DNA of 64,000 bases, from positions 1 to 64,000 of the forward strand of contig NZ_JALDYX010000003.1 in NCBI RefSeq assembly GCF_024267675.1, in the 5' to 3' direction. A program made the translations under genes and the position numbers. A model generated the notes under the pieces. That model did not search any database. It was given only the letters and a program-made list of their open reading frames with translations, and was not told the DNA's origin. This document shows positions 54,895 to 63,622 of the stretch, piece by piece. Numbering within the stretch: the first letter of the stretch is position 1; each line of letters starts with the position of its first letter. This stretch comes from Marinobacterium sedimentorum. Its GTDB lineage: Bacteria > Pseudomonadota > Gammaproteobacteria > Pseudomonadales > Balneatricaceae.

Positions 54895-54907
54895 GCGTCT
54901 TTTTGAC
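54895..54907 (+). promoter_or_regulatory. Putative PrsR enhancer upstream of the TIGR03694-type acyltransferase
   Basis: gcgtctttttgac shares gcgtc and a ttttt core with the pepA and acyltransferase elements, here on the opposite strand to the gene. It is centred about 138 bases upstream of the predicted start. Weakest of the four. Confidence 0.4.
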
Positions 54908-55223
54908 TTCCACAAAAATTTCAAATGGTTACAAAGCATGCATGAGACCGGCATAAGTGCAGTCGTAAAGATTCCTGACACATATCGCCTCGAAACCACG
55001 GCTGTCTCCTCAAGGCGCGCAGCGCACACAGGCCTTGCTCTCCCGATTCGATTCCCGGCGCAGTGCGCTTGCAAGGTCGCCAAAGACGACCTGGAACCCG
55101 GAAGACCCATTCGATGCTACTGGAGACGAGGGAGCCGGCTATTCAATTTAATTCCATAACCGACCACATGGCTATAGCAGCGGCACCGCGTCGCGGTCGC
55201 GGGATACTGTTTTTTGCCTGGTG

Positions 55224-55494
55224 CTAGTGTACTGCTTCGCCCTAATGGGTGCTTATAGAGCCCGCCAATTCGTGTCCGGCAAGGCGCCGTTCGCAGGTAA
55301 TAGTGGGGCTCTTGCCAAGAGCGGCAACGCAGCAGGGCGCGAATTGGCGTGCTCCCTGCGGGCGAGCCGCCAGGAGGCCGTCCACTGTGTTGCATTTCCT
55401 CGAAATAGGCCCACTATGGCTTCGAAAATGCGCCGTGCGGCCAACCTCCTGGCGACTCGCTAAAAGCGCCTCTAAGAGCGAAGCAGTACACTAG
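55224..55494. mobile_element. MITE-like element with 17-base terminal inverted repeats
   Basis: The 271-base stretch begins ctagtgtactgcttcgc (55224-55240) and ends with its perfect inverse gcgaagcagtacactag (55478-55494). The outer four bases, ctag, could be a target-site duplication. Inside are further inverted repeats: cgccaattcg with cgaattggcg, and cgccaggagg with cctcctggcg. It encodes no transposase; short frames inside are not genes. It looks like a non-autonomous, strongly folding element inserted between the acyltransferase and the sugar-dehydrogenase operon. Confidence 0.8.
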
Positions 55495-55565
55495 GCAGGA
55501 TCGCAGTCACAGAAGCAACGGGGCTTCGAGCGCCAGGGCTGCAATTCACCGCTTGCATCCGCGCC

Positions 55566-56843
55566 TCACAATCGCAGGTCAGAGTCGGCCGACGACAACA
55601 CATACTTGAGATCGTATAGCATATGTGCGGATTTCCCCAGCGCGCGTATCCGTGCGGCCCCCATTTCGACGAACTGCTCATGGGCCACGGCCAGGATGAT
55701 GCCGTCGTAAACGCCCGTCTCGAGTTCCTGCAACGGACTGATACCGTAGGCGCGTTGCGTCTCCTGGGCATCCACCCAGGGATCGTAGACGTCCGCACGG
55801 ACGCCGTAGGTCTCAAGCTCGGCGAGGATATCAACCACTTTGGTGTTCCGGATATCCGGGCAATTTTCCTTGAACGTCAGCCCCATCACCAGCACCCGGC
55901 CACCGGTCACCTTAATGCCCCGTTTCAGCATTCCCTTCACCAGTTCGCCGGCCACATAGCGGCCCATGGCATCGTTGATGCGACGGCCGGCCAGGATCAT
56001 CTCAGGGTGGTACCCCACCTCCTGAGCCTTGTGGGTCAAATAGTAGGGATCCACCCCGATGCAGTGACCACCGACCAGCCCGGGCCTGAAGGGCAGGAAA
56101 TTCCATTTGGTACCCGCCGCCCGCAGCACCTCTTCGGTGTCGATATCCAGGCGTTTGAAAATCATCGCGAGCTCATTGATCAGCGCTATATTGATATCGC
56201 GCTGGGTATTCTCGATCGCCTTGGCAGCCTCGGCGACGCGGATACTGCTCGCTTTATAGGTCCCCGCCGCAATGACATTTTTATAGAGGCTATCGATAAA
56301 CTCGGCGATTTCGTCGGTAGACCCGGAAGTCACCTTTAGAATATCCGCGACCCTGTGGTCCTTGTCCCCGGGGTTGATGCGCTCGGGGCTGTAGCCAACA
56401 AAAAAGCCCTCGTTCAGCTTGAACCCTGAGCCCTCCTCAAGCAGGGGAACGCAGACCTCTTCGGTGGCCCCCGGGTAAACCGTGGACTCATAGATCACCA
56501 CATCCCCCTGCTTGATCAGCCCACTTAACAACTCGCTGGCGCGCTGCAGCGGCCCGAGATCGGGCCTTTTGTGACGGTCTATCGGCGTCGGTACAGTGAC
56601 GATATAGACCTGGCAGCTCCTGATATCCTCAGGATCCGAACTAAAACTCAGAGCCGGCAAGGCACCCAGTTCCTCGACGCTCATTTCAAGCGTGCTGTCG
56701 ATCTGATCCTTCAACGCATTGATACGCTCGGCATCAATATCGAACCCCACCACGTCGAACTTTTTGGCAAACGCTGCCGCCAGGGGCAACCCTACATAAC
56801 CCAGTCCTATTACCGCCACCTTCACGTCTTCAATCCTGTTCAC
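55566..56843 (-). CDS. UDP-N-acetyl-D-galactosamine dehydrogenase, WbpO/TviB-like
   Basis: A 425-residue nucleotide-sugar dehydrogenase: [18 protein letters not shown]ossmann motif, [29 protein letters not shown], the linker with [19 protein letters not shown], and the catalytic-Cys motif [18 protein letters not shown]. It oxidises a UDP-N-acetylhexosamine to the uronic acid. Close similarity to the Vi-antigen TviB/WbpO group, with the WbpP-like epimerase at 20463, predicts UDP-GalNAcA. GTG at 56843 is the start. It is the last gene of a three-gene minus-strand operon with wecC and wecB. Confidence 0.93.
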   Translation of the reverse strand: MNRIEDVKVAVIGLGYVGLPLAAAFAKKFDVVGFDIDAERINALKDQIDSTLEMSVEELGALPALSFSSDPEDIRSCQVYIVTVPTPIDRHKRPDLGPLQRASELLSGLIKQGDVVIYESTVYPGATEEVCVPLLEEGSGFKLNEGFFVGYSPERINPGDKDHRVADILKVTSGSTDEIAEFIDSLYKNVIAAGTYKASSIRVAEAAKAIENTQRDINIALINELAMIFKRLDIDTEEVLRAAGTKWNFLPFRPGLVGGHCIGVDPYYLTHKAQEVGYHPEMILAGRRINDAMGRYVAGELVKGMLKRGIKVTGGRVLVMGLTFKENCPDIRNTKVVDILAELETYGVRADVYDPWVDAQETQRAYGISPLQELETGVYDGIILAVAHEQFVEMGAARIRALGKSAHMLYDLKYVLSSADSDLRL

Positions 56844-56884
56844 GGCCCATACCCTCGCTCGTCAAAATCACTCGACCGCATTAC

Positions 56885-58147
56885 TCAATGACTGAGTACC
56901 CCGGCAACATCGATCACCACCTTCTCGTTCAGAAAGTCACGGGACATTCCATTAAACTCCTTGTGCGCCACCAGCAGCAGGATAATATTGGCGCGCTCCA
57001 GCGCTTCATTATGGTGGACCTTTGCAACTTCCCGCCTGCTCAAGGCGTCCGGCAGCTGATCAACATTGGGCTCCACGACCAGAATTTCTGCCACCTTTGC
57101 ATTGACCAGCGCCAGAGTAATCGAGAGTGCAGGGCTTTCCCGAAGATCATCGATATCGGGCTTGAAAGAAAGGCCGAAACAGCCGATCACTGGCTGCTTG
57201 AACTGGCTGGCGGCCTTGAGTGCCTTGTTGATCACATAATTCGGTTTGCCATCATTGACCTCTCTGGCCGTGCGAATCAGGCGCGCTTCCTCCGGTGCCG
57301 CACTGACGATAAACCAGGGATCCACCGCAATGCAGTGTCCCCCCACCCCGGGACCGGGATTGAGTATGTTGACCCGAGGGTGGCGGTTCGAGAGCCTGAT
57401 CAGCTCCCAGACATTGATCTTGAGCCTGTCGCAAATAATAGACAGTTCGTTAGCAAAACCGATATTCACATCCCGGTAGGCATTTTCCGTCAGCTTGGCC
57501 ATTTCGGCGGTACGGGCATGGGTGAGCAGACACTCCCCCCGCACGAAAATTTTATAGAGCGCCGCCGCACGTGCTGCGCAGCGGGGAGTCATGCCGCCAA
57601 TAATACGATCGTTCGCGACCAGCTCCTGCAGCACCCTCCCGGGCAAAACCCGCTCCGGACAATGGGCAATATTGATATCGGCCTTTTCACCCTGCTGCTG
57701 GGGAAAGGAGAGGTCTTCCCGACAGTGCGCCAACCAGCCGGCCAGCTGCTCCGTGGTGCCAACCGGGGAGGTCGATTCGAGGATCACCAGGTTGCCGGGT
57801 TGCAAAACCGGAGCAATGGTTTCAGCGGCGGCTTTGATGAAGCTGAGGTCCGGTTGATGGCCCTCTGTAAAGGGCGTGGGTACGGCGATAATAAAAGCCT
57901 CGGCCGCTTGCGGCACCAGCGTGGCCTTGAGATTACCGGTCGAGACCACGCTACGGACAACGATATCCAGATCCGGCTCGACAATGTGGATTTTACCGGC
58001 ATTGATGGTCTCTATGGCATGCTCGGAAACGTCGATGCCGATCACCTGAAGTCCTCGCGACGCCAGAACGGCCGCTGTCGGCAGGCCTATATAGCCCAGC
58101 CCCACCACAGATACAGTGTTAAATGTCTCATCTGCTTCGTTGCTCAT
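56885..58147 (-). CDS. wecC: UDP-N-acetyl-D-mannosamine dehydrogenase
   Basis: 420 residues from the ATG at 58147 (agagg 7 bases upstream). It has VSVVGLGYIGLPTAAVLAS, AVPTPFTEGHQPDLSFI, LESTSPVGTTEQLA, CPERVLPG, AKLTENAYRDVNIGFANELS and the catalytic Cys motif GVGGHCIAVDPWFI. These fit WecC rather than WbpO. It oxidises UDP-ManNAc to UDP-ManNAcA. The wecB gene directly upstream (37 bases) provides UDP-ManNAc, so ManNAcA is a predicted EPS sugar. Confidence 0.95.
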   Translation of the reverse strand: MSNEADETFNTVSVVGLGYIGLPTAAVLASRGLQVIGIDVSEHAIETINAGKIHIVEPDLDIVVRSVVSTGNLKATLVPQAAEAFIIAVPTPFTEGHQPDLSFIKAAAETIAPVLQPGNLVILESTSPVGTTEQLAGWLAHCREDLSFPQQQGEKADINIAHCPERVLPGRVLQELVANDRIIGGMTPRCAARAAALYKIFVRGECLLTHARTAEMAKLTENAYRDVNIGFANELSIICDRLKINVWELIRLSNRHPRVNILNPGPGVGGHCIAVDPWFIVSAAPEEARLIRTAREVNDGKPNYVINKALKAASQFKQPVIGCFGLSFKPDIDDLRESPALSITLALVNAKVAEILVVEPNVDQLPDALSRREVAKVHHNEALERANIILLLVAHKEFNGMSRDFLNEKVVIDVAGVLSH

Positions 58148-58184
58148 CACGATGCCTCTTCAGGTTAAAGGTATACAGACCCCA

Positions 58185-59372
58185 TCAAAGCGAGCTTTTT
58201 AGCGTTTGGCCGTGAGCATCGACGATCGTCTGGCAAATACGTTCACTGGCTTTCCCATCCCCGTAGGGGTTATGGGCGAAACTCATCGCCCGGTAGGCGT
58301 GCTCATCATCGAGCAGCGTGCAGGTTTCGGTCATGATCCGGTCAATGTCGGTGCCGACCAGCCTGACCGTCCCGGCGTTGACCGCTTCCGGTCTTTCAGT
58401 TGTGTCGCGCATCACCAGCACCGGCTTGCCCAGTGACGGCGCTTCTTCCTGAACCCCACCAGAGTCGGTCAAAATGATATGGGCCCGACTCATCAGGAAA
58501 ACAAAGGGCAGGTACTCGAGGGGCTCGATCAGGTGGACATTCTTCTTGCCGCTCAGAAGGCGATACACCGGTTCCCGCACCTGAGGATTCAGGTGTACCG
58601 GATAGACAATCTCGACATCATCACGGCCTGCCAGCTCGCCCAGCGCACTACAGATTCGTTCAAATCCCCCACCGAAGCTTTCCCGGCGATGACCGGTCAC
58701 CAGGATGATTCTTTTACCATCAGGGCCTCCGTCACCGTCACTCTCAGCCGGGTTTAGAAAAGGGAACTGCTGTTGTATCTGCACCCGTAACTGTGCATCT
58801 CGCCTGAGTTTCCGCTGGACAGCGAGCAGCGCGTCTATCACGGTATTGCCGGTGACCCTGATACGGGTCTGTGCTATGCCTTCTCGCAGCAGATTGGCCT
58901 GGGCCATCTCGGTGGGCGCGAAATGCAGGTCGCTAAGGGCGCCGGTCAGCTTGCGATTCGCTTCTTCCGGCCAGGGCGAGTAAAGGTCACCGGTGCGCAG
59001 CCCGGCTTCGACATGCCCGACGGGAATCTGTCGATAGTAGGCGGCCAGGCTGGTGGCCAGCGTCGTGGTCGTATCACCATGCACCAGGACCCTGGCCGGC
59101 CCAAAGGCCTGTAACACGGGGTCTAAGCCACTCAGCACGGCGCAGGTCACTTCGGTCAGGCTCTGCCCGGGTTGCATGATATTCAGGTCATAATCCGGAA
59201 TAATCTGGAACAGCGCCAGGACCTGATCCAGCATCTGCCGGTGCTGGGCGGTAACGCAAACCCTGGCCTCAAACCGTGCGTCCGCTTGCAGTGCCTGCAC
59301 CACCGGCGCCATCTTGATCGCTTCAGGGCGGGTACCAAACACCAGCAGTATCTTAATCGGATCTTTTATCAC
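58185..59372 (-). CDS. wecB: UDP-N-acetylglucosamine 2-epimerase (non-hydrolysing)
   Basis: A 395-residue GT-B-like epimerase: [68 protein letters not shown], and [22 protein letters not shown]. It converts UDP-GlcNAc to UDP-ManNAc for wecC. The start is GTG at 59372 with a strong aggaggt site 7 bases upstream. That site lies just after the remains of a manC-type gene. Confidence 0.96.
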   Translation of the reverse strand: MIKDPIKILLVFGTRPEAIKMAPVVQALQADARFEARVCVTAQHRQMLDQVLALFQIIPDYDLNIMQPGQSLTEVTCAVLSGLDPVLQAFGPARVLVHGDTTTTLATSLAAYYRQIPVGHVEAGLRTGDLYSPWPEEANRKLTGALSDLHFAPTEMAQANLLREGIAQTRIRVTGNTVIDALLAVQRKLRRDAQLRVQIQQQFPFLNPAESDGDGGPDGKRIILVTGHRRESFGGGFERICSALGELAGRDDVEIVYPVHLNPQVREPVYRLLSGKKNVHLIEPLEYLPFVFLMSRAHIILTDSGGVQEEAPSLGKPVLVMRDTTERPEAVNAGTVRLVGTDIDRIMTETCTLLDDEHAYRAMSFAHNPYGDGKASERICQTIVDAHGQTLKSSL

Positions 59373-59393
59373 CGCGACGACCTCCTGTAGAGG

Positions 59394-59562
59394 CTATTTG
59401 ACGATTGTCGGCGTTTTCTCGGCGGTCTGTCGCAGGACTATTGATGCTAGCAGCCTGTCTGGCTTGGCCAGTCGTAGCGGGGGAAAGTTGCTTGGAGTAC
59501 TGCTTGCTGGAAAGCGGCCAAAGCCGGGCTCCGGATCCGCCGGGGAAAATGACGGGTACCAT
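59394..59562 (-). pseudogene. Remnant of a mannose-1-phosphate guanylyltransferase gene (manC/algA type)
   Basis: An aagga site precedes ATG at 59562, and the first ~26 codons read MVPVIFPGGSGARLWPLSSK then QYSKQL. This closely matches the ManC/AlgA N-terminus (GGSGTRLWPLSR.QYPKQF). After this the frame is lost; in the next frame FPPLRLAKPDRLLASIVLR and TAEKTPTIVK resemble the following ManC segment before a stop. Only about 55 of the usual ~470 codons remain, so this is a truncated, frameshifted relic upstream of wecB. Confidence 0.75.
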
Positions 59563-59650
59563 ATTCTATCCTTCATTGACTATCGGCATGGAACTCAGGC
59601 CTGAAGCAAAGCATAGGCGACGGTTCAGGAGTCAACAAAGTATTAGGCCA

Positions 59651-60091
59651 TTATCCATGGCCGGGGCTTTGCGCGCGCACGAACAGGTAACGGTAGAGTG
59701 CGATTCCCAGCAGTGCACCAAACAGGTCCAGCGCCCAATCGGCCAGGCTGCCATAACGCCCGGGAATCCCCAGCTGGAACCACTCATCGTAAGCCCCATA
59801 CCCGCCCGTCAGCAGCAGCACCGCGACGGCCCCCCCGGCCGTTTTCGGCAGCGCATGGCGCCAAAGTACTGCCAACACCGCGAAAGCAGGGATATGTAGC
59901 AGGTTCTGAATCGCAGGCGTCAAGGCAAAGTAGACAAGATCTACAGCCCCTGGCGATTCCACCTTGCCCGGAATCGACGACAACCGATGAAGCAGCGCCA
60001 TGTAGGCCAGCGCAGCAATCAGGGCCCCGGCGCAATGTACCCGCCGCTGTCGGGAGCTGTTTTGCATCGATCTTTTGAAATTGATGTCCAC
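59651..60091 (-). CDS. VanZ-like membrane protein
   Basis: About 146 residues from a GTG at 60091 that has agggag 7 bases upstream; ATG at 60067 would give 138. The long upstream extension of the frame is not supported. It has four hydrophobic helices. The VanZ-type pattern LLHIPAFAVLAVLWRHAL, then YDEWFQLGIPGRYGSLADWALDLFGALLG, is seen near the C-terminus. VanZ-like proteins are often found in XrtA loci; their role is unclear. It is divergent from the TIGR03087-type glycosyltransferase. Confidence 0.85.
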   Translation of the reverse strand: MDINFKRSMQNSSRQRRVHCAGALIAALAYMALLHRLSSIPGKVESPGAVDLVYFALTPAIQNLLHIPAFAVLAVLWRHALPKTAGGAVAVLLLTGGYGAYDEWFQLGIPGRYGSLADWALDLFGALLGIALYRYLFVRAQSPGHG

Positions 60092-60356
60092 ACAGAAACT
60101 CCCTGTTGTACAGGTTACCCCGAATCTTGCCCGACCTCGTCTAAGCATGGCGGGACAACTGCATTTTTGCACGCAGGCAGTCCATAGCCTAGACTGATTC
60201 GTGCCGCGCAACCAAGCGTTGGCGGCACAGTACACTGCCGGTCTGACCTTCGCGTAACTCACGTAAACAGGAGAATGCGGGCTCCACACCGCTGGCGGCA
60301 CAAACTCCAGCACTAGAGAAATAAGAGTCAGGCATCGGGCTAAGGAATCAGGGGAA

Positions 60357-61568
60357 ATGGAGCATATTGTCTTTCTGGTCCACCGCATTCCTTATCCACC
60401 CAACAAGGGCGATAAGATCCGCTCCTATCATCTGCTGCAGGCGCTTGCCAGGCAGTACAAGGTGCATCTCGGCTGTTTCGTCGATGACCCTCTGGACTGG
60501 GAGCACGCCGATAAACTGCTACCGTTCTGCGAATCTGTTAACTGCGTACCGCTCAAAAAGTCTTCGCGCTATTTCAAGGGACTTGAAGCCTTGACCCGCG
60601 GCAAGCCGATCACCCTTCCCTACTATCGAACTTCACAGATGCAGCAGTGGGTCACTCGAACGATCGAGCAGCACGCCATCCGGCGCGCGCTGGTGTTCTC
60701 CTCATCGATGGCGCAGTACCTGGAAGGGAAGCGTTTCTCCCACCTGAAACGCGTGATCGATTTCGTGGATGTGGATTCCGACAAATGGGCGCAGTACGCA
60801 GATAAAAAACACGGCCTCGCCCGGTGGGTTTACCTGCGCGAGCACCGTACTCTGCGCCGTTATGAAAATCGAATTGCCCAGATTTTCGACACCTGCGTGT
60901 TCGTCTCCAACGAAGAGGCGCGCCTGTTCTGCAACCAGCTTCCCGCCTCCCTGGCGTCCAAGGTGGTCCACCTGCTAAACGGCGTCGATACGCGCTACTT
61001 CAATCCGTCGGCAGGTTTTGACGCCCCGGAAATCTGCTGTCAAAGCCCCTACCTGGTGTTTACCGGGGCTATGGATTACTGGGCCAATATCGACGCCACA
61101 GGCTGGTTTTGTCAGCAGGTGTGGCCCAGATTAAAACAACTGTACCCTGACCTTAATTTTTATATCGTCGGCGGCAGCCCCACGGCAGAAACCCGCGCGC
61201 TCGAGCGCTTGCCAGGGGTCCATGTAACCGGGCGTGTGCTGGACGTTCGGCCCTATTTGCACCACGCAGAACTGGTGGTGGCCCCCCTGCAAATTGCTCG
61301 AGGCATTCAGAACAAGGTGCTGGAAGCCATGGCCATGGGCAAGCCGATCGTGGCCACCTCCATGGCCATGGAGGGGATTCATCACCACTCTGATCTCTGC
61401 CTCGAGATCGCCGACTCACCCGACGACTTCACCAGCGCCTGTAACCGCCTGCTGGAGCGGCAATACCCCGGGAACAACACGGCCAACAGAGCCTGGGTGG
61501 TCAACCAGTTCGGCTGGGAAAAAACACTGGGCCCGCTGTCGACCTTGCTGGAAGGCGCCGCAACATGA
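60357..61568 (+). CDS. PEP-CTERM/XrtA system glycosyltransferase (TIGR03087 type)
   Basis: A 403-residue GT-B enzyme with the subfamily N-terminus FLVHRIPYPPNKGDKIRSYHLL. VIDFVDVDSDKWAQYA, VFVSNEEA, LLNGVDTRYFNP, VFTGAMDYWAN, NFYIVGGSP and the GT4 donor-site segment GIQNKVLEAMAMGKPIVATS follow. It should add a sugar to the growing EPS repeat. The start ATG at 60357 follows agggga. Its stop overlaps a 44-codon frame by 4 bases. Confidence 0.94.
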   Translation: MEHIVFLVHRIPYPPNKGDKIRSYHLLQALARQYKVHLGCFVDDPLDWEHADKLLPFCESVNCVPLKKSSRYFKGLEALTRGKPITLPYYRTSQMQQWVTRTIEQHAIRRALVFSSSMAQYLEGKRFSHLKRVIDFVDVDSDKWAQYADKKHGLARWVYLREHRTLRRYENRIAQIFDTCVFVSNEEARLFCNQLPASLASKVVHLLNGVDTRYFNPSAGFDAPEICCQSPYLVFTGAMDYWANIDATGWFCQQVWPRLKQLYPDLNFYIVGGSPTAETRALERLPGVHVTGRVLDVRPYLHHAELVVAPLQIARGIQNKVLEAMAMGKPIVATSMAMEGIHHHSDLCLEIADSPDDFTSACNRLLERQYPGNNTANRAWVVNQFGWEKTLGPLSTLLEGAAT

Positions 61569-61699
61569 AAATCTCCTGCCCTATCACCGATATCACCCAT
61601 ATCGCCCATATCCAAAGCCGCTTCGGCACCGGCGGCCTGGATACTTGGGTGGCAAGATACCGAGGCCTTGACCACGCCTCACACCTAGCCTCGGATTAA
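61565..61699 (+). pseudogene. 44-codon reading frame, possible remnant of a second glycosyltransferase
   Basis: The ATG at 61565 overlaps the glycosyltransferase stop (ATGA). The product begins MKISCPITDITHIAHIQSRF and continues GTGGLDTWVARY. The RFGTGGLDTWV part resembles the R.GTGGLENG start of TIGR03088-type sugar transferases that often sit here in XrtA loci. It stops at 61697-61699, just before the amidotransferase ribosome-binding site. I read it as a decayed N-terminal stub or a small coupling peptide; the evidence is thin. Confidence 0.35.
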
Positions 61700-61708
61700 G
61701 GAGCCTTT

Positions 61709-63622
61709 ATGTGCGGAATCGCTGGACTGCTTAATCTGGATTTCCAACCGGTCGACGCCGGACAGCTACAACAAATGAACGACATCCAGATCCACCGCGG
61801 GCCGGACGCCGGCGACACCTATATTGCCGGCCCTCTGGGATTGGCCCACCGACGCCTGTCCATCATTGACATCGCCAGCGGCCAGCAGCCGCTGGTCAAC
61901 GTCGAGAACAACGCGGTCATCGTCTTCAACGGCGAGATCTACAACTTTGCATCCCTGCGTGAAGAGCTCATAGGTCTCGGCGCTGGATTTCGCACCCACT
62001 CGGACACCGAGGTCATCCTGCAAGCCTGGAAGGTCTGGGGCAAGGCGTGCGTCAAGAGACTGCGCGGCATGTTCGCCTTTGCCATCTGGGATAAGAACAG
62101 CGAGCAACTCTTCATCGCCCGCGACCGGCTGGGAATCAAACCGCTCTACTACAGCCTGATCAATGGCCGCCAGCTGGCCTTTGCCTCCGAGCTAAAGGCA
62201 CTGCAGTGTCTGCCACAGCTCGACCGCCAGCTCGACGCCCGCGCCATTGCCGACTACTTCACCTTTGGCTACATCCCCGATCCCAAGTCGATCTTGGCCG
62301 GTGTCCATAAACTGCCACCGGGCCATACGCTGCTGCTGGAACGGGGCCAGACTCAACCCACTATCGAGCAGTACTGGGACGCCAGCTTTGCCGACCCCTT
62401 TCAGGTCCGCGACCAACGGCAACTCGATGAGGAGCTGATCGAGCGGCTGCGCGAGGCGGTTGGGATCCGTCTGATCTCCGAGGTACCGATCGGCGCCTTC
62501 CTCTCCGGCGGGGTCGACTCCAGTGCCGTGGTTGCCCTGATGGCCGGGCTGATGCAGCAGCCGGTCAACACCTGTTCCATCGGTTTCGATGTTCCCAGCT
62601 TCAACGAAACCGAATTCGCACGCCAGGTGGCCGAGCGCTACCAGACCAATCACCAGGAGCACCAGGTGGCGGTGGACGATTTCGGCCTGCTCGACACCCT
62701 ATCAGGCCTCTACGACGAGCCCTACGCCGACAGCTCGGCGATCCCGACCTACCGGGTCTGCGAGCAGGCCAAAAAGCGGGTAACGGTTTGCCTGTCCGGC
62801 GACGGCGGTGACGAGCTGTTCGCGGGCTATCGCCGCTACCGCTGGCATCTGCTCGAGGAGCGTATCCGCGGCCTGGTCCCGTCGGCGATTCGCCAGCCGG
62901 TGTTCGGCCTGCTGGGCAACTACTACCCCAAACTGGACCGGGCGCCCAGGTATCTGCGTGCCAAGTCGACGTTCCAGGCCCTGCAGCGCGAGGCGCTGGC
63001 CGCTTACCTGCACAGTGTATCCTTCACGCCGGAGCCGGTATTCAAGCAGCTGTTCACGCCCGAATTCAACAAGCGACTGAACGGTTACCGTCCCCTGGAG
63101 GTGTTCGAAGGCTATCAACAGCAGTTCGATGGCGACGACCCGCTGTCGCTGATCCAGTATCTGGATATGAAGACCTACCTGCCCGGCGACATCCTCACCA
63201 AGGTAGATCGCGCCAGCATGGCCCACAGCCTGGAAGTGCGGGTGCCACTCCTGGATCACGAATTTTTGGGCTGGGCCAACCGCATTCCCGCACACCTGAA
63301 ACTGCACCGCAGAGAGGGCAAGCACATATTCAAGCGCGCGCTGGAACCACACCTGCCGCGCAACGTGCTCTACAGACCCAAGATGGGATTTGGTGTGCCC
63401 GTCGCCCGCTGGATACGTGGCCCTCTGGCCGACACCCTGCGCCAACGCATTCTGCGGGGGCATCTGCAGACCCTGGGAATATTTAATCAGAAGACACTGG
63501 AGCGCCTCGCCGACGAACATATCCGCGGAACGAGCGATCACAGCGTTACGCTTTGGGCGTTGCTGATGTTCGAGGCCAGCATCAGGCGCTCGATGACCGG
63601 CGACCAGGTAGCCGCTGCATGA
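61709..63622 (+). CDS. XrtA/PEP-CTERM system amidotransferase (asparagine synthase, glutamine-hydrolysing; TIGR03108 type)
   Basis: A 637-residue enzyme with intact class II glutaminase: MCGIAGLLN gives the catalytic Cys2, and IHRGPDAGDTY, FNGEIYN and SDTEVILQAW follow. The synthase domain has FLSGGVDSSAVVALMA, GDGGDELFAGYRRY and RPKMGFGVPVARWIRGPL. It transfers ammonia from glutamine to an ATP-activated carboxylate, probably a uronic acid of the EPS, making an amide (inference). It has taagga before ATG and overlaps the next glycosyltransferase by 4 bases. Confidence 0.94.
   Translation: MCGIAGLLNLDFQPVDAGQLQQMNDIQIHRGPDAGDTYIAGPLGLAHRRLSIIDIASGQQPLVNVENNAVIVFNGEIYNFASLREELIGLGAGFRTHSDTEVILQAWKVWGKACVKRLRGMFAFAIWDKNSEQLFIARDRLGIKPLYYSLINGRQLAFASELKALQCLPQLDRQLDARAIADYFTFGYIPDPKSILAGVHKLPPGHTLLLERGQTQPTIEQYWDASFADPFQVRDQRQLDEELIERLREAVGIRLISEVPIGAFLSGGVDSSAVVALMAGLMQQPVNTCSIGFDVPSFNETEFARQVAERYQTNHQEHQVAVDDFGLLDTLSGLYDEPYADSSAIPTYRVCEQAKKRVTVCLSGDGGDELFAGYRRYRWHLLEERIRGLVPSAIRQPVFGLLGNYYPKLDRAPRYLRAKSTFQALQREALAAYLHSVSFTPEPVFKQLFTPEFNKRLNGYRPLEVFEGYQQQFDGDDPLSLIQYLDMKTYLPGDILTKVDRASMAHSLEVRVPLLDHEFLGWANRIPAHLKLHRREGKHIFKRALEPHLPRNVLYRPKMGFGVPVARWIRGPLADTLRQRILRGHLQTLGIFNQKTLERLADEHIRGTSDHSVTLWALLMFEASIRRSMTGDQVAAA

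Larger units (their letters stand above)
54661..55223. other. Upstream region of the acyltransferase, no gene
   Basis: About 560 bases with no supported coding sequence; short frames such as 54893-55159 lack family resemblance. The region holds the sigma-54 promoter and T-rich element listed separately, and ends at the MITE-like element. Confidence 0.5.

Noticed and set aside
56888..58168. A 426-codon plus-strand frame
   Set aside because: It is the antisense shadow of wecC, whose motifs and ribosome-binding site are clear.
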